In this document: piece after piece, positions 1 to 8,130 of the stretch | How positions within the stretch are numbered: the first letter of the stretch is position 1 | How the letters are laid out: each line of letters begins with the position of its first letter | Assembly: GCA_002428445.1 (NCBI GenBank) | Contig: DIWJ01000051.1 | Span: 1-17,979, forward strand | Direction of reading: 5' to 3' | DNA from: Syntrophaceae bacterium UBA6109 | GTDB lineage: Bacteria; Desulfobacterota; Syntrophia; Syntrophales; UBA6109 | DNA length: 17,979 nt | Made by a program: the position numbers and the translations under genes | The notes under the pieces: model-generated | Databases searched by the model: none | Seen by the model: only the letters and a program-made list of their open reading frames with translations | Told to the model about the DNA's origin: nothing

Positions 1-20
1 GCCCGTTTTTCAACGGCCTG

Positions 21-575
21 TTAGAAATACTCCTCGAACGTCAGCGCGTATTGCAGATAGCTGTCCGTTGCGGCCCGCAGCTTCTTCCCTGTGCATGTCG
101 CGTAGAACACCGGATAAATCACCGTTGACGCGGCCGGGAACGTGCCGGCGACGTTCTGCGTGAACGTGATCTGCGTCGTCCCGGTGAAACTCGCCTTGGT
201 CTTGATCTCGCCGCGTTCCGCGCCGGAGACATCGATCAGCATGAAATCGGCGGCGAGGTTCCTGGTGCAGTAGTTGCTGACAAAGTCCGTCACGGGGATG
301 TTCGTCAATCCCTTCAGGTTGCCTGTCCCGGTAGGCAGAATCGGCTCGGTGAACCACGGCACATAGAACGGGACCGCCTGTCCCGCCTGCAGCACGTTGA
401 ACAGGCGAAAGGCGTCCTGCGGGATGTCGAACGTGCATTCGAGCGATCGCTTCATCGTGGCCAGGAGCGGTTTGCGCTGCTCCTTCAAGAGACGCGATGC
501 CTGAATAATTGTCATGAACGCGAATTCCGCGGTGAGCTCATGCCGCCAGTTCGGTTCATAGTCGAATACGATCAT
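21..575 (-). CDS. Phage tail-tip/baseplate-type protein downstream of the tape measure
   Basis: The product is 184 residues and follows the tape-measure gene, whose TAA stop shares one base with this ATG (TAATG), so translation is probably coupled. The N-terminus has the pattern F-D-Y-x-P-N-W, followed by a helix and a basic stretch (residues about 30-45). It then has the segment V-P-F-Y-V-P-W-F. This resembles the protein that follows the tape measure in D3112/B3-like siphophages, which begins with an E/x-P-N-W motif and belongs to the tail tip. By position it would sit at the distal end of the tube and help nucleate tail assembly or carry receptor-binding proteins. No enzymatic motif is visible. 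The family match is from memory of the N-terminal pattern, while the tail-tip role rests mainly on synteny. The next gene of the operon must begin beyond the left edge of the window. Confidence 0.6.
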   Translation of the reverse strand: MIVFDYEPNWRHELTAEFAFMTIIQASRLLKEQRKPLLATMKRSLECTFDIPQDAFRLFNVLQAGQAVPFYVPWFTEPILPTGTGNLKGLTNIPVTDFVSNYCTRNLAADFMLIDVSGAERGEIKTKASFTGTTQITFTQNVAGTFPAASTVIYPVFYATCTGKKLRAATDSYLQYALTFEEYF

Positions 576-3500
576 TACAGTCCGAGCGACCTCCGCACTT
601 CGTATGCCTGGCTGCCGATGACATTGACGATCATTCGCCTTCCAGACTGAGAAGCCATGTAAGCGTCGATCATCCGGGGATCGACGATATTGACGAGGCT
701 GATGTCGCCGACCGCATTTCCGCCGCCTTCGGAGACTTCCGGCGATGAGATCAGGCCACCTTCGGCATAGTGCGACCGGCCGGGATCTGCCGTCGGAATT
801 GCCGGGATGGAGATATTCATCGTGGGAATCAACCCGCGGTTGAGCGCCTCCATGAAATTGACGCCGTACTTGTTGACGGCGCTCTGTTTCATCATGAATT
901 CGCCGCCCATGGCCATGATCGGGACATCGTCCTTTTGGCCGGAGCCGCCTTCGATCAGGCCGCCCCTTGCTTTGCCCTGAGGGCCCTGGACCATCTGCGA
1001 TCCGATGATGCCCATCTGGACGCCGACGAACGTGGCGGCAACGGCCGCGAATGCTGCGCCAACGTAGGGATTGATCTTCGATCCGGCCTCGTAGGAATTG
1101 ATGATCGCCTGGGTTCCCTTGATCGCGGCTTCGGCCAGGGCCATCGCTTTCATTGCATAGAATGCCGCTGCAGACTGCTTTCCGGACTGCTCATAGATCA
1201 TCTGCGCCGTCTGCGAGAGCATCGATGCCATGTCGGCGGCTACCTGGAGCCGTTCGTTCTGCGCCTGTTTTTCGTTCTGGACGATCATGGCGTTGCGGGC
1301 CACATGGCGCGCGGCCATCGCGTCGAGCAGGGAGTCTGCCGCTCTGATGCCCTGATCGAGCGCAGCGATTTCCTCTTCGCTATAGAGGCCGGAGAGTGCT
1401 GATTCCTGGAGTTTGGCCTTCCGGTCTTGAAGCTGACTTTCGGTGCTCGCCAGATAGTCGCTTGCCGATTCACTGCCTCTGCGGGAACGGATGTCGAGCC
1501 CGCCCGGTAGTTCCGAAGCCTTCGCGGAAATGAATTTTGACGTCTCTTCGTCAAAGGCCCCAAGCCGCATGTTCATGATTTCCTCGGCCGTATTGAAGCC
1601 GGCCGGGGCAAACGGAGAGTGCTTGCGGCTCCAGGTGACGCCACCGCCCGCGCCGAACGAGCCGATCCCCAGTGTCGGGGCGCCGGACTGCGTGTAGGCC
1701 TCGAGAAGAGTCTGCTTCGAATACTTGGAAAGCTCGGCAATGCCCGCGTTGAATTTCAGGGTGTCGGCCTGCGTGTCCAGTTTGATCTTCTCGCCTGCCT
1801 GCTTCAGGCCGTTGAGGAGATTGGCGAAGCCTTTCGCGGCCTCTGTCAGCTTGACAACGTCGCCCTGATCGAGGGAACCCTTCATGAGGTCATAGACCTC
1901 GGTCATCTTCGCGACGGCATCGCCCATCGACATGCCGGGCTGCAGAAGCTGGTCGCGCAGGGCGTCGAGCGCCGCGTTCGGCGTTTTCAGGTTCGCGGAA
2001 AAGGATTCGATCGAACTGAGGCCGGATCCACGGAACTGATCCGTCACGGCGACGGATTGTTTCGAGTAATAGTCGGGAATGGTCATCCCGCCGCGCTCAT
2101 AGATGATCTTGAGCGATTCGATCGCGGCCGACGTCTGATCCTTCAAAGAGTCAGCCAGAAGGTCCGCGGTGGCCTTGGCCTCCTGGGCGATGCGTTCCTG
2201 TTTCTTGCGGCCATAGGTGGCATTGATCGCGTCAATCCGCTTTTCGATTTCCTCGGTTTTGTTCTCTCTTTTGAGAAGCAGGGCTTCTTCGCTGGACTCG
2301 AATTTCGCCACGGCGGCGGCGCGCTGCCGCTCGATTTTTTGAATGCCGTCGATTTCCGCGTCCGCGATCTCCTGCATCGTGGCGGCAAGGGCAGACTGCA
2401 CCTTCCGATCGACCTCCTCGATCTCGCGGTCGGCTTGTTCCTTGAGTTCGGCGATCTGGATGATGACAGCATTCGGATCTGACCATGAACTCATTCTTGC
2501 TATCTGTTTGGTCCCTGCAATTTCAGAAGATAGCGCTTGCTGGATCGATCTGCTCGACTTGCCGGTTCCTGACTTCCGGATGTCGGAGGTCTTCGAAAGG
2601 AACTGGATGTATTCTTCCTGCGCACGATTGAACGCCTGTTCGCCAGGTGTCGTTCCGAGCGTGCGGCGGTATTTCATCAGGTCGTTGCCGGAATAGTACG
2701 CTTCGCCTCCGGCTGCGCGCGGAGAGGTCCACATGGCCGCGTTCTTCATGGTTTCCAGCAGGGCCCTGCGGTCTTGGTCGCTGATCGCGCCCGCCTTTAC
2801 CCAGGCGTCTGTTTCGGCGGATTTCGTCTTGAGCTGGACCACCATGGAGTCGGCAAAGTTCTTGCCGATGTCGGGGCCCTGAATGAGAAGCTGCTTGGCC
2901 AGTTCCTTGCCGAGGTTCGTACCGGCATCGAGGATCATCTTGGAATCGCCGGGTGCGCCTTGGAGGGCGATCGTTTTGCCGTACTCGCCAATGGGCAGTC
3001 CGGTCGCGTCGGCCCACTGCTTTCTCGCCTTGGCAGAACGCGCGAGAACCGGATCAACCGGGACGTCCGGTCCACTGCCGCCGCCGAATCCGCCCGCGGG
3101 GTAGAAAGACGCCGCTTCGGCCGAGCCGATCGACCAGTTTCGGATGAGGTTGTTCAGGAATCCCGGCTTGCCGCCGATCGGATTCTCCATCTGGTAGAGA
3201 TTGGTATTCTGCGCACCGGTAAGGGAGTAATCCTTGACCGGCCACCAGAGGTTTGTGCCGGGTTTCTTCGGATCGACGGCATTGAGGTACGTCGACAGGA
3301 ATCGCTGTCCTACCTGTTCGGTCCCCCACCGTTCCCACGGGTCCACCGTCCCCGCGCCGGCATTGTAGCCGACCATGGACTGCAAAAAGGAATTCGCGTG
3401 CTTGTACTGCCCCGCGCCCTTGTCGCCGGAAATGGATCTCTCGCGGAAAAAGCTGTAGTCGGCGATCCCTTCAAGCCCTGTTTTGATGAACGGATTCAGG

Positions 3501-5020
3501 TGCGATGTGATGGCTTTCGAGTCGCCCGTGAAAAGCCGCAGCGCATCTTCCGCGGAGGATCCGAAACCGCCATACCCGCCGAGCATATACATGCCGTCGA
3601 GATAGCCGGGTTTCTTCCAGGGTTGATCCTTCCAGGGACCGGGCTTCGTTGCTTCATAGGCCTTGCCATAGAGATCGAATTTCGGGATATTCGCCGCCAA
3701 TGCGCCGGGCCAGTAGCCAGCCTGACCGATCGTGAACTTGCGCCAGATGTCGAGCGGGTCCATGGAACGCATGAAGGGCGTGTCGTAAGCGGAATTGTAC
3801 TGATAGTGGACCTTCTCGGTCTTCTCCGCGGCTTTGCCCGCCCATGCGCCGAGACGCCGTTCCTTCTCGAACAGCGGGGCACGGGAAAGCGTTTCGACGA
3901 TATTGGATACTGCGGACGGGGCATTTTTGAGCCACTGCCAGGGGTTGGTCCCCCACTGGCCGGCGCCGCCGATCTGACCGACCTGTCCGGAGATGCCCAG
4001 TTCCTTGTAGAGCGGGGAATTGAAATTCTTGATCGCGTTGAAATAGTCCTGCGCGCCAACCCCTTCGACACCGGCATTCTTGATGACTCCGTCGAAAAGG
4101 TTCCGGAGATGGAATGTTGGGAATGCTCCGGTAACATACTGCTTGTATCCGGACTGCAGGCCCATCCATCCCTTTCCAAACGTGCTGGACGGGCCCTGCT
4201 TGTTGGCAATGAACGCCTGCTCGAAAAGCTGCTTCAATTCGGGCGCGAAATCGTAGTTGCGAAGTCCACGGAGCGCTACGTTGCCGGTTCCTTCCAGCTT
4301 TGTCCCGAACTGGCGCAAGCCGGTGTAGTTCCCGGTATGCGCGGCGACGCGAAAAGCGTCCTTGATCGCGGTGAGCTGGCCTGTGAACTGGGGGTTCTTC
4401 TCGACGCCCTGAAAGATGTTCCACATCCGCCCCCAGGTGTCTGCGACCTTCTCGACGGCCGGGAGCTCGCGCTCAAGTGCGCGGACGATGTTGGACGCTC
4501 CGGCGGTAATGGCTTGCGTTCCCGTCTTGATCTGCCCGCCCGCGAACATCGTCGGATCGAGCGTCATATCCATGAGGATCCCGGCCGGTCCGAACATATC
4601 GGCGTAGGATTCCCGCGCCTTCGATCGCTGTTGTTTCCCTGTAAAGGCAGTCTGAAAATCCTTCTGCACGCCGTCGACGTATTCCTTGATGAATACGCCG
4701 GTCTGCTTTCGCATCGTGTCGAAGGTCGCCTGCTGGTTTTCGGGAAGGGAGCCGATCCAATCCGCCGTCGCTTTTGACGCCGAACCAGTGGACAGGGCGC
4801 CGAGCGCCGTGAAGATGCGATCCAGTTTGCCGACTTCGGAACCCTTGTAGGTAAGTGCCTTTTCCAGGTCCTGCAGCTTCTTGATCTGCTCGTCTCGAGA
4901 CTGCTTGATGCCCTGTGCCTTTGTGAGCGCATTATCAAGCCGCTGATTTACGCTGTCAGCGGCTTTGCGTTCTTCGTCAAGCTGTCGTTCGATGTCGCGG
5001 ATGTCTTTCGCCATTGTCAT
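575..5020 (-). CDS. Tail tape-measure protein, very long, with an atypical N-terminal third
   Basis: This is a 1481-residue open frame between the tail chaperone and the tail-tip gene, the standard place for the tape measure that sets tail length and leaves the virion with the DNA. Residues 1-60 are a charged coiled coil, and a second long coiled coil lies near residues 820-900. The C-terminal part is typical of the family: an Ala-rich hydrophobic segment (about 1285-1343) is followed by Gly-rich turns and the motif G-G-E-F-M-M-K near residue 1373, then a second A-E-G-G-L-I repeat. The region around residues 130-650 is not classical tape measure; it is Trp/Tyr/Gly-rich and contains F-P-T-F-H-L-R-N at 300-307. 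The ATG at 5014 may be the real start, because AGGGA lies six bases ahead of it, whereas it abuts the ATG at 5020. No frameshift is seen. Confidence 0.85.
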   Translation of the reverse strand: MTMAKDIRDIERQLDEERKAADSVNQRLDNALTKAQGIKQSRDEQIKKLQDLEKALTYKGSEVGKLDRIFTALGALSTGSASKATADWIGSLPENQQATFDTMRKQTGVFIKEYVDGVQKDFQTAFTGKQQRSKARESYADMFGPAGILMDMTLDPTMFAGGQIKTGTQAITAGASNIVRALERELPAVEKVADTWGRMWNIFQGVEKNPQFTGQLTAIKDAFRVAAHTGNYTGLRQFGTKLEGTGNVALRGLRNYDFAPELKQLFEQAFIANKQGPSSTFGKGWMGLQSGYKQYVTGAFPTFHLRNLFDGVIKNAGVEGVGAQDYFNAIKNFNSPLYKELGISGQVGQIGGAGQWGTNPWQWLKNAPSAVSNIVETLSRAPLFEKERRLGAWAGKAAEKTEKVHYQYNSAYDTPFMRSMDPLDIWRKFTIGQAGYWPGALAANIPKFDLYGKAYEATKPGPWKDQPWKKPGYLDGMYMLGGYGGFGSSAEDALRLFTGDSKAITSHLNPFIKTGLEGIADYSFFRERSISGDKGAGQYKHANSFLQSMVGYNAGAGTVDPWERWGTEQVGQRFLSTYLNAVDPKKPGTNLWWPVKDYSLTGAQNTNLYQMENPIGGKPGFLNNLIRNWSIGSAEAASFYPAGGFGGGSGPDVPVDPVLARSAKARKQWADATGLPIGEYGKTIALQGAPGDSKMILDAGTNLGKELAKQLLIQGPDIGKNFADSMVVQLKTKSAETDAWVKAGAISDQDRRALLETMKNAAMWTSPRAAGGEAYYSGNDLMKYRRTLGTTPGEQAFNRAQEEYIQFLSKTSDIRKSGTGKSSRSIQQALSSEIAGTKQIARMSSWSDPNAVIIQIAELKEQADREIEEVDRKVQSALAATMQEIADAEIDGIQKIERQRAAAVAKFESSEEALLLKRENKTEEIEKRIDAINATYGRKKQERIAQEAKATADLLADSLKDQTSAAIESLKIIYERGGMTIPDYYSKQSVAVTDQFRGSGLSSIESFSANLKTPNAALDALRDQLLQPGMSMGDAVAKMTEVYDLMKGSLDQGDVVKLTEAAKGFANLLNGLKQAGEKIKLDTQADTLKFNAGIAELSKYSKQTLLEAYTQSGAPTLGIGSFGAGGGVTWSRKHSPFAPAGFNTAEEIMNMRLGAFDEETSKFISAKASELPGGLDIRSRRGSESASDYLASTESQLQDRKAKLQESALSGLYSEEEIAALDQGIRAADSLLDAMAARHVARNAMIVQNEKQAQNERLQVAADMASMLSQTAQMIYEQSGKQSAAAFYAMKAMALAEAAIKGTQAIINSYEAGSKINPYVGAAFAAVAATFVGVQMGIIGSQMVQGPQGKARGGLIEGGSGQKDDVPIMAMGGEFMMKQSAVNKYGVNFMEALNRGLIPTMNISIPAIPTADPGRSHYAEGGLISSPEVSEGGGNAVGDISLVNIVDPRMIDAYMASQSGRRMIVNVIGSQAYEVRRSLGL

Positions 5021-5023
5021 TCC

Positions 5024-5293
5024 CTATCGGAGGAATTTTTCGAACTCAGACTTCTTTGCGTAGTGCGCTACCCGGACGGCAATGGCGATCGTTTTGCTCA
5101 GCCTCTTGATGAGGGCGTCTTCGTTTTTGTAGGACTCGTTCAGGGCCGTCAGGAAGAAGCTGTATCCGTACTCCCAGGCTCCGGCATGTCCGCGTTCAAT
5201 GAGCCGGCAAACCGCGCACTCAAGTCCAGAAGAATCCCCTGGCGAATCGCGTGAAGGGCTGCGCTTTCGCCTTGAACTTGGCGCGCGAAGGCG
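5024..5293 (-). CDS. -1 frame extension of the tail assembly chaperone (lambda GT-like)
   Basis: A frame without an ATG, GTG or TTG start overlaps the end of the chaperone gene and runs to a TAG at 5024-5026, four bases before the tape-measure ATG. Its later part reads like real protein: C-A-V-C, then an aromatic helix with E-Y-G-Y-S-F-F-L, then a Lys-rich amphipathic helix ending K-F-L-R. It lies in the -1 frame relative to the chaperone. At 5293-5299 the chaperone reads T TTT TTC in frame (codons 85-87, V-F-F), a textbook slippery heptamer. A slip there would give an 87 + 89 = 176-residue product. This is the arrangement of lambda G/GT and many other long-tailed phages, where the shifted product bridges tape measure and tube. 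The Arg/Ser-rich stretch just after the slip is less protein-like, so the slip site is less certain than the extension itself. Confidence 0.6.
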   Translation of the reverse strand, partial: RLRAPSSRRKRSPSRDSPGDSSGLECAVCRLIERGHAGAWEYGYSFFLTALNESYKNEDALIKRLSKTIAIAVRVAHYAKKSEFEKFLR

Positions 5294-5553
5294 AAAAAAA
5301 CGTGGTTCACCTTCTCGAAAGTGTCGTAGATTTTCCTGACGTCGGTGGGCGTCAGTTCATCGAGCTCGTCGAGCGTGATTCCGCTGACGCACATCTCCCA
5401 ATTCTTTCTCAGGAAGTCGTTTGAAAAAAGCCCCTGGCCGGTTTCCGGCGGCGTCGTGAGGTCTTTCCACAGCGACTTCACTTCTTTCACGATCAGTTCC
5501 TTGACGATGATCTCCCGGTCTCCGATCTTGAGTTGCTCGATTTGTCGCGACAT
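5149..5553 (-). CDS. Tail assembly chaperone (lambda gpG-like)
   Basis: The product is a 134-residue acidic soluble protein lying between the tail-tube and tape-measure genes, where tail assembly chaperones are always found in long-tailed phages. It has no membrane segment and no catalytic motif. The N-terminus is beta-like (I-E-Q-L-K-I-G-D-R-E), as in this loosely conserved group, and an acidic helical segment (L-D-E-L-D-E-L) lies near residue 61. Such proteins coat the tape measure during assembly and are usually absent from the virion. The gene ends in TGA at 5149-5151, but a second frame continues to 5024, which suggests programmed -1 frameshifting. The assignment rests on position, size and the overlapping frame rather than on strong sequence recognition. 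Confidence 0.65.
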   Translation of the reverse strand: MSRQIEQLKIGDREIIVKELIVKEVKSLWKDLTTPPETGQGLFSNDFLRKNWEMCVSGITLDELDELTPTDVRKIYDTFEKVNHVFFAFARQVQGESAALHAIRQGILLDLSARFAGSLNADMPEPGSTDTASS

Positions 5554-5625
5554 AAGTGCCCCTTTTGAAAAAACCGGGAGGAGGGCTGCTCCTCCCGGCG
5601 CGGTTGGTTTCGGTGGTGAAAACTG

Positions 5626-6189
5626 TTACGCCGTGGTCGCCGTGGTCGTGGTGGTCGTGGTGGTCGTGTCGGCCGTCGCCGTGAAGAACGGGCTCGTCGC
5701 ATGGCCGGCCCTGTCGGCAAGGCCCTTGCCGTTGAACGACAGCGAGGTAAACTCGTCGCTGATGAGCGAGAAGGCCCCCTGCGGGGTGAGCTTCACCTTG
5801 TGAAACTCATAGTTGTAGTTCGGGCCCGCCGTGTTGTCGGCGGTGAACTTGATCGCGTAAAGCTGGTTGACATTCTGGTTCGCGAAAATGATCCGCGTCC
5901 CGGACAGGGAGCCCGCGAGAAACATCCGCAGGTTCTCCACAGCGACTTCGTCCAGCGTGAAGGCGATGTTGTAGCCGCTCTGGATGACAACCGCGGCATC
6001 CTGCTCCTTGTTGGCCTGGCGCGAGGAGAAATGCTCGATTTCCTGCTGCGTCGGCTCGTATTCGAAACGCGGGCAGTTTCCGACATCGGAAAAAGCGCCG
6101 ATGACGCCGCCCGTGTACTTGGCGATCTGAACGATGCCCTTCCCGATCATGTAGTTGTCGGGATGCGGGGGAGTGCGGGGTGCGCCCAT
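5626..6189 (-). CDS. Major tail tube protein with threonine-rich C-terminal tail
   Basis: I start this gene at the ATG at 6187-6189 because AAGGAGG lies at the right distance upstream; the open frame continues further upstream but without such a site. The product is 187 residues. The N-terminus (M-G-A-P-R-T-P-P-H-P-D-N-Y) and the alternating beta pattern (G-K-G-I-V-Q-I-A, Y-N-I-A-F-T-L, Y-E-F-H-K-V-K-L-T-P-Q-G) fit a siphophage tail tube subunit, and the gene sits between a gp37-like gene and the chaperone. Tube subunits stack as hexameric rings to form the DNA conduit. The last residues are a near-pure Thr/Ala tail after T-A-T-A-D, encoded by imperfect GGT/GTC triplet repeats on the plus strand. 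The tail should project from the tube surface. No Ig-like domain is fused. Confidence 0.7.
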   Translation of the reverse strand: MGAPRTPPHPDNYMIGKGIVQIAKYTGGVIGAFSDVGNCPRFEYEPTQQEIEHFSSRQANKEQDAAVVIQSGYNIAFTLDEVAVENLRMFLAGSLSGTRIIFANQNVNQLYAIKFTADNTAGPNYNYEFHKVKLTPQGAFSLISDEFTSLSFNGKGLADRAGHATSPFFTATADTTTTTTTTTATTA

Positions 6190-6200
6190 ATTGAACCTCC

Positions 6201-6668
6201 TTAAAGTCCAATTTCCTTCTGGTAGTAACGCTGATCGTAAATGGTGAATAAGTCGGTGGTGATGAGGTACTCGCCATCGCTTTCCAGGAGCAGTGCGCCG
6301 GCGCTGTTGCCGCCGAACTTTCCGCCGTGCAGCGCGAGGACACACTTGTTGAGAAGCGCGAACGCCGAGGGAGCCGTAAGCGCCGAGAAGTTGTGCGTGT
6401 TCTGCACACCGACATAGATGGAGATTTCGTGGATGAGTTTCGTCGCGTTATTCTCCGTCCTGGCCCGCCGGTCCTTCGAAATGACGAGCGCGAACGGAGT
6501 CGTCAGGCTGACTTGCGCCGGGAAAATCGGCTCCTTGACCTGAGTCTTCTTGCTGTACCGGTCGATCTCGCCTTCATAGGGCTTGACCAGTTTGAAATCC
6601 GGCACTGCGGCCTTGAGGCGGCTGCAGATCGCAAGAACGGTGACTCCACGATCGAGGAGCGTGTGCAT
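6201..6668 (-). CDS. Mu gp37-like protein (DUF1834 type), tail terminator/completion candidate
   Basis: The start is taken at the ATG at 6666-6668, which has GGAGGAG five bases upstream and shares one base with the TGA of the preceding DUF1320 gene (TGATG), so the two are coupled. The product is 155 residues. It begins with a helix (M-H-T-L-L-D-R-G-V-T-V-L-A-I-C-S-R-L) and continues with beta strands separated by basic turns, consistent with the Mu gp37/DUF1834 group that follows DUF1320 in Mu-like phages. The expected role is at the head-tail interface or in tail termination, capping the tube before it joins the head. An extension of the frame to 6716 exists but would overlap the upstream gene by 49 bases and lacks a better ribosome site. 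Family membership is from order and general pattern, not from a diagnostic motif. Confidence 0.6.
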   Translation of the reverse strand: MHTLLDRGVTVLAICSRLKAAVPDFKLVKPYEGEIDRYSKKTQVKEPIFPAQVSLTTPFALVISKDRRARTENNATKLIHEISIYVGVQNTHNFSALTAPSAFALLNKCVLALHGGKFGGNSAGALLLESDGEYLITTDLFTIYDQRYYQKEIGL

Positions 6669-7102
6669 CAGAACTCCTCCATCAGGTCTTCGGTGAATTT
6701 CTGACTGCGGCTCCAAGTGCCGTGGCCTCCTGAAGCCGCAGTCGTTTCACCTTCGGTTGTCGGTGCAAGGCTCAGCTTGCCTTCCGCGATCCGCTCGAGC
6801 GTCCGGATGCAGGACTTGTAGGTTTCCCGCCAGATGTCCGAGTCGAAGTATTTGCGGAGATGAAGATTCCAGATCGCCATCTTGGCCGAAAGGTTCTTGA
6901 CCAGAGGGGGAACCGGATCGATGGGAACGCTGTGCCCGGCGATGTGAAGATAGGCGTCGATCTCACGATCGGCCTGATCGATCGCCTCGTCGATGTTGTC
7001 CTGATCGACGGCCGTGGCTCCGGCCGTATCGTTGGACAAATTGATGAGCATCGCCTCCGGGAGCAGTTTCTTCATATCCTCAAGATCGCAGTAGGCAGCC
7101 AT
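6668..7102 (-). CDS. DUF1320 (Mu gp36-like) head completion protein
   Basis: The 144-residue product starts M-A-A-Y-C-D-L-E-D-M-K-K-L-L-P and has a helix rich in D-E-A-I-D-Q-A-D-R-E-I-D-A-Y-L near residues 37-52. It then has P-P-L-V-K-N-L-S-A-K-M-A-I-W-N-L. This is the recognisable DUF1320 layout (Mu gp36, and more distantly the HK97 gp6 adaptor fold): a small helical protein that forms part of the connector under the portal. It follows the major capsid gene after a nine-base gap and overlaps the gp37-like gene by one base, the gene order of Mu. The C-terminal 30 residues are Thr/Gly/Ser-rich and probably disordered. AAGGA lies upstream of the ATG. Confidence 0.8.
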   Translation of the reverse strand: MAAYCDLEDMKKLLPEAMLINLSNDTAGATAVDQDNIDEAIDQADREIDAYLHIAGHSVPIDPVPPLVKNLSAKMAIWNLHLRKYFDSDIWRETYKSCIRTLERIAEGKLSLAPTTEGETTAASGGHGTWSRSQKFTEDLMEEF

Positions 7103-7111
7103 GGGCCATCC

Positions 7112-8083
7112 TTACTTTTTCGTGTTCTTGATGAGGTAGCCGGCGTGGGCCATGGTGAACACGAGATCGTACATGTCCGTGCAGCGGACATTGACGATCT
7201 TGCCGCCTTCCTCGGTGAAGATGTCGACGTAGGGATACGGGGTCGCGGAGAAGTTCGGGACGATCGTGTAGCCGAAGGACGGCTCGTCGGTGTCCGGGGT
7301 TTCGGTCTCCGGGATGTAGCAGACGATCGCGTTGTCGCTCCACAGGTCGACGAAGGCGCCGGCCGAATCCTTGGTCATCGACATGCCGATGATGACGCGC
7401 TTGAAATCGTGCATCGCGGCGATGAGGGACGGCATGACGACCTTGTCGTTCGTCAGCTTCATCTTGTCGGTGTACTTCGGGTGGAACTTCAGCGTCTCGT
7501 ATGTCAGGGCGCTGAGGACGAGCGTGTTCGGGTACACGCCGATCTTGCCGCGGATGACGGACTTTGCAGTCTCGATGTCCGTGACGGGATCGGAGGTCGC
7601 CTGTTCGCTCCAGCACTCGTTCCCCGCGAGGGTCTTGGTGCTGGTCCCGTAACTGGCCGTCGCCTGGACCATGGTAGCGATGGCCTGCTCCTTCTCGAGG
7701 GCCATGTTCCACTGGACGCGCCGGCGCTGCCGGTTCTCCAGGTTGAACAGGGCCTTGAGAACCTTGTCGCCGGGCAGATTCTTGAGCTCGTCGAGCTCGC
7801 GCTTGTCGAGCGGGATCGCGAGGTCGTGCTCCTCGCAATAGAACGTGAGCCAGGAGTCGGGAGACATCCCGGCACGGTTGGAGTGTGCACCGCGGGCGCG
7901 CAGGGTGTTGTAGATGTTGAAGGCGTCCGTGGAGAAGATCGGAATTTTGCCGCCCTTGGTCATGCTTTTGGCGACGGGGAAAACCTGCGTTCCGATGAGG
8001 CCCACAGGCTTATAGCCGGATGCCAGGGTCGTCAGGGGGACACTGACACCTTCGGTAACGTGTTCGAAGAACGTGGTAGACAT
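7112..8083 (-). CDS. Major capsid protein
   Basis: The 323-residue product begins M-S-T-T-F-F-E-H-V-T-E-G and has the features of a phage major head subunit of the HK97 fold: a charged helical stretch after the N-arm (residues about 80-120, with L-D-K-R-E-L-D-E-L), then a P/A-domain-like part with Y-P-N-T-L-V-L-S and a beta-rich C-terminal half. It sits directly after the capsid-cement gene and before DUF1320, the canonical position. The ribosome site is strong (AAGGAGG). The leader (AGGAGGAACCGAATC) is almost identical to that of the cement gene, which suggests both are translated at high level. No N-terminal delta domain is evident, which agrees with the presence of a separate scaffold in this operon. 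Confidence 0.8.
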   Translation of the reverse strand: MSTTFFEHVTEGVSVPLTTLASGYKPVGLIGTQVFPVAKSMTKGGKIPIFSTDAFNIYNTLRARGAHSNRAGMSPDSWLTFYCEEHDLAIPLDKRELDELKNLPGDKVLKALFNLENRQRRRVQWNMALEKEQAIATMVQATASYGTSTKTLAGNECWSEQATSDPVTDIETAKSVIRGKIGVYPNTLVLSALTYETLKFHPKYTDKMKLTNDKVVMPSLIAAMHDFKRVIIGMSMTKDSAGAFVDLWSDNAIVCYIPETETPDTDEPSFGYTIVPNFSATPYPYVDIFTEEGGKIVNVRCTDMYDLVFTMAHAGYLIKNTKK

Positions 8084-8130
8084 GATTCGGTTCCTCCTTG
8101 AGTTTCAGTGCTTGCGATCGGTCGCAGCGG

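Noticed and set aside
1619..2482. 287-codon plus-strand frame inside the tape measure
   Set aside because: It is antisense to a coiled-coil segment of an intact gene and has no start signals.
2774..4777. 667-codon open frame on the plus strand, antisense to the tape measure
   Set aside because: It is a by-product of GC-rich codon use in the opposite gene. It has no ribosome site, its composition is Arg/Gly/Leu-rich without domains, and it runs against the operon.
5626..5690. CRISPR or minisatellite array at the GTGGTC repeats
   Set aside because: The repeats are short triplet-based coding repeats for Thr with no spacers.
6860..8101. 413-codon plus-strand frame antisense to the capsid genes
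   Set aside because: It spans DUF1320, the major capsid gene and their spacer on the other strand, has Asp/Gly/Val-rich composition typical of shadows, and has no ribosome site.
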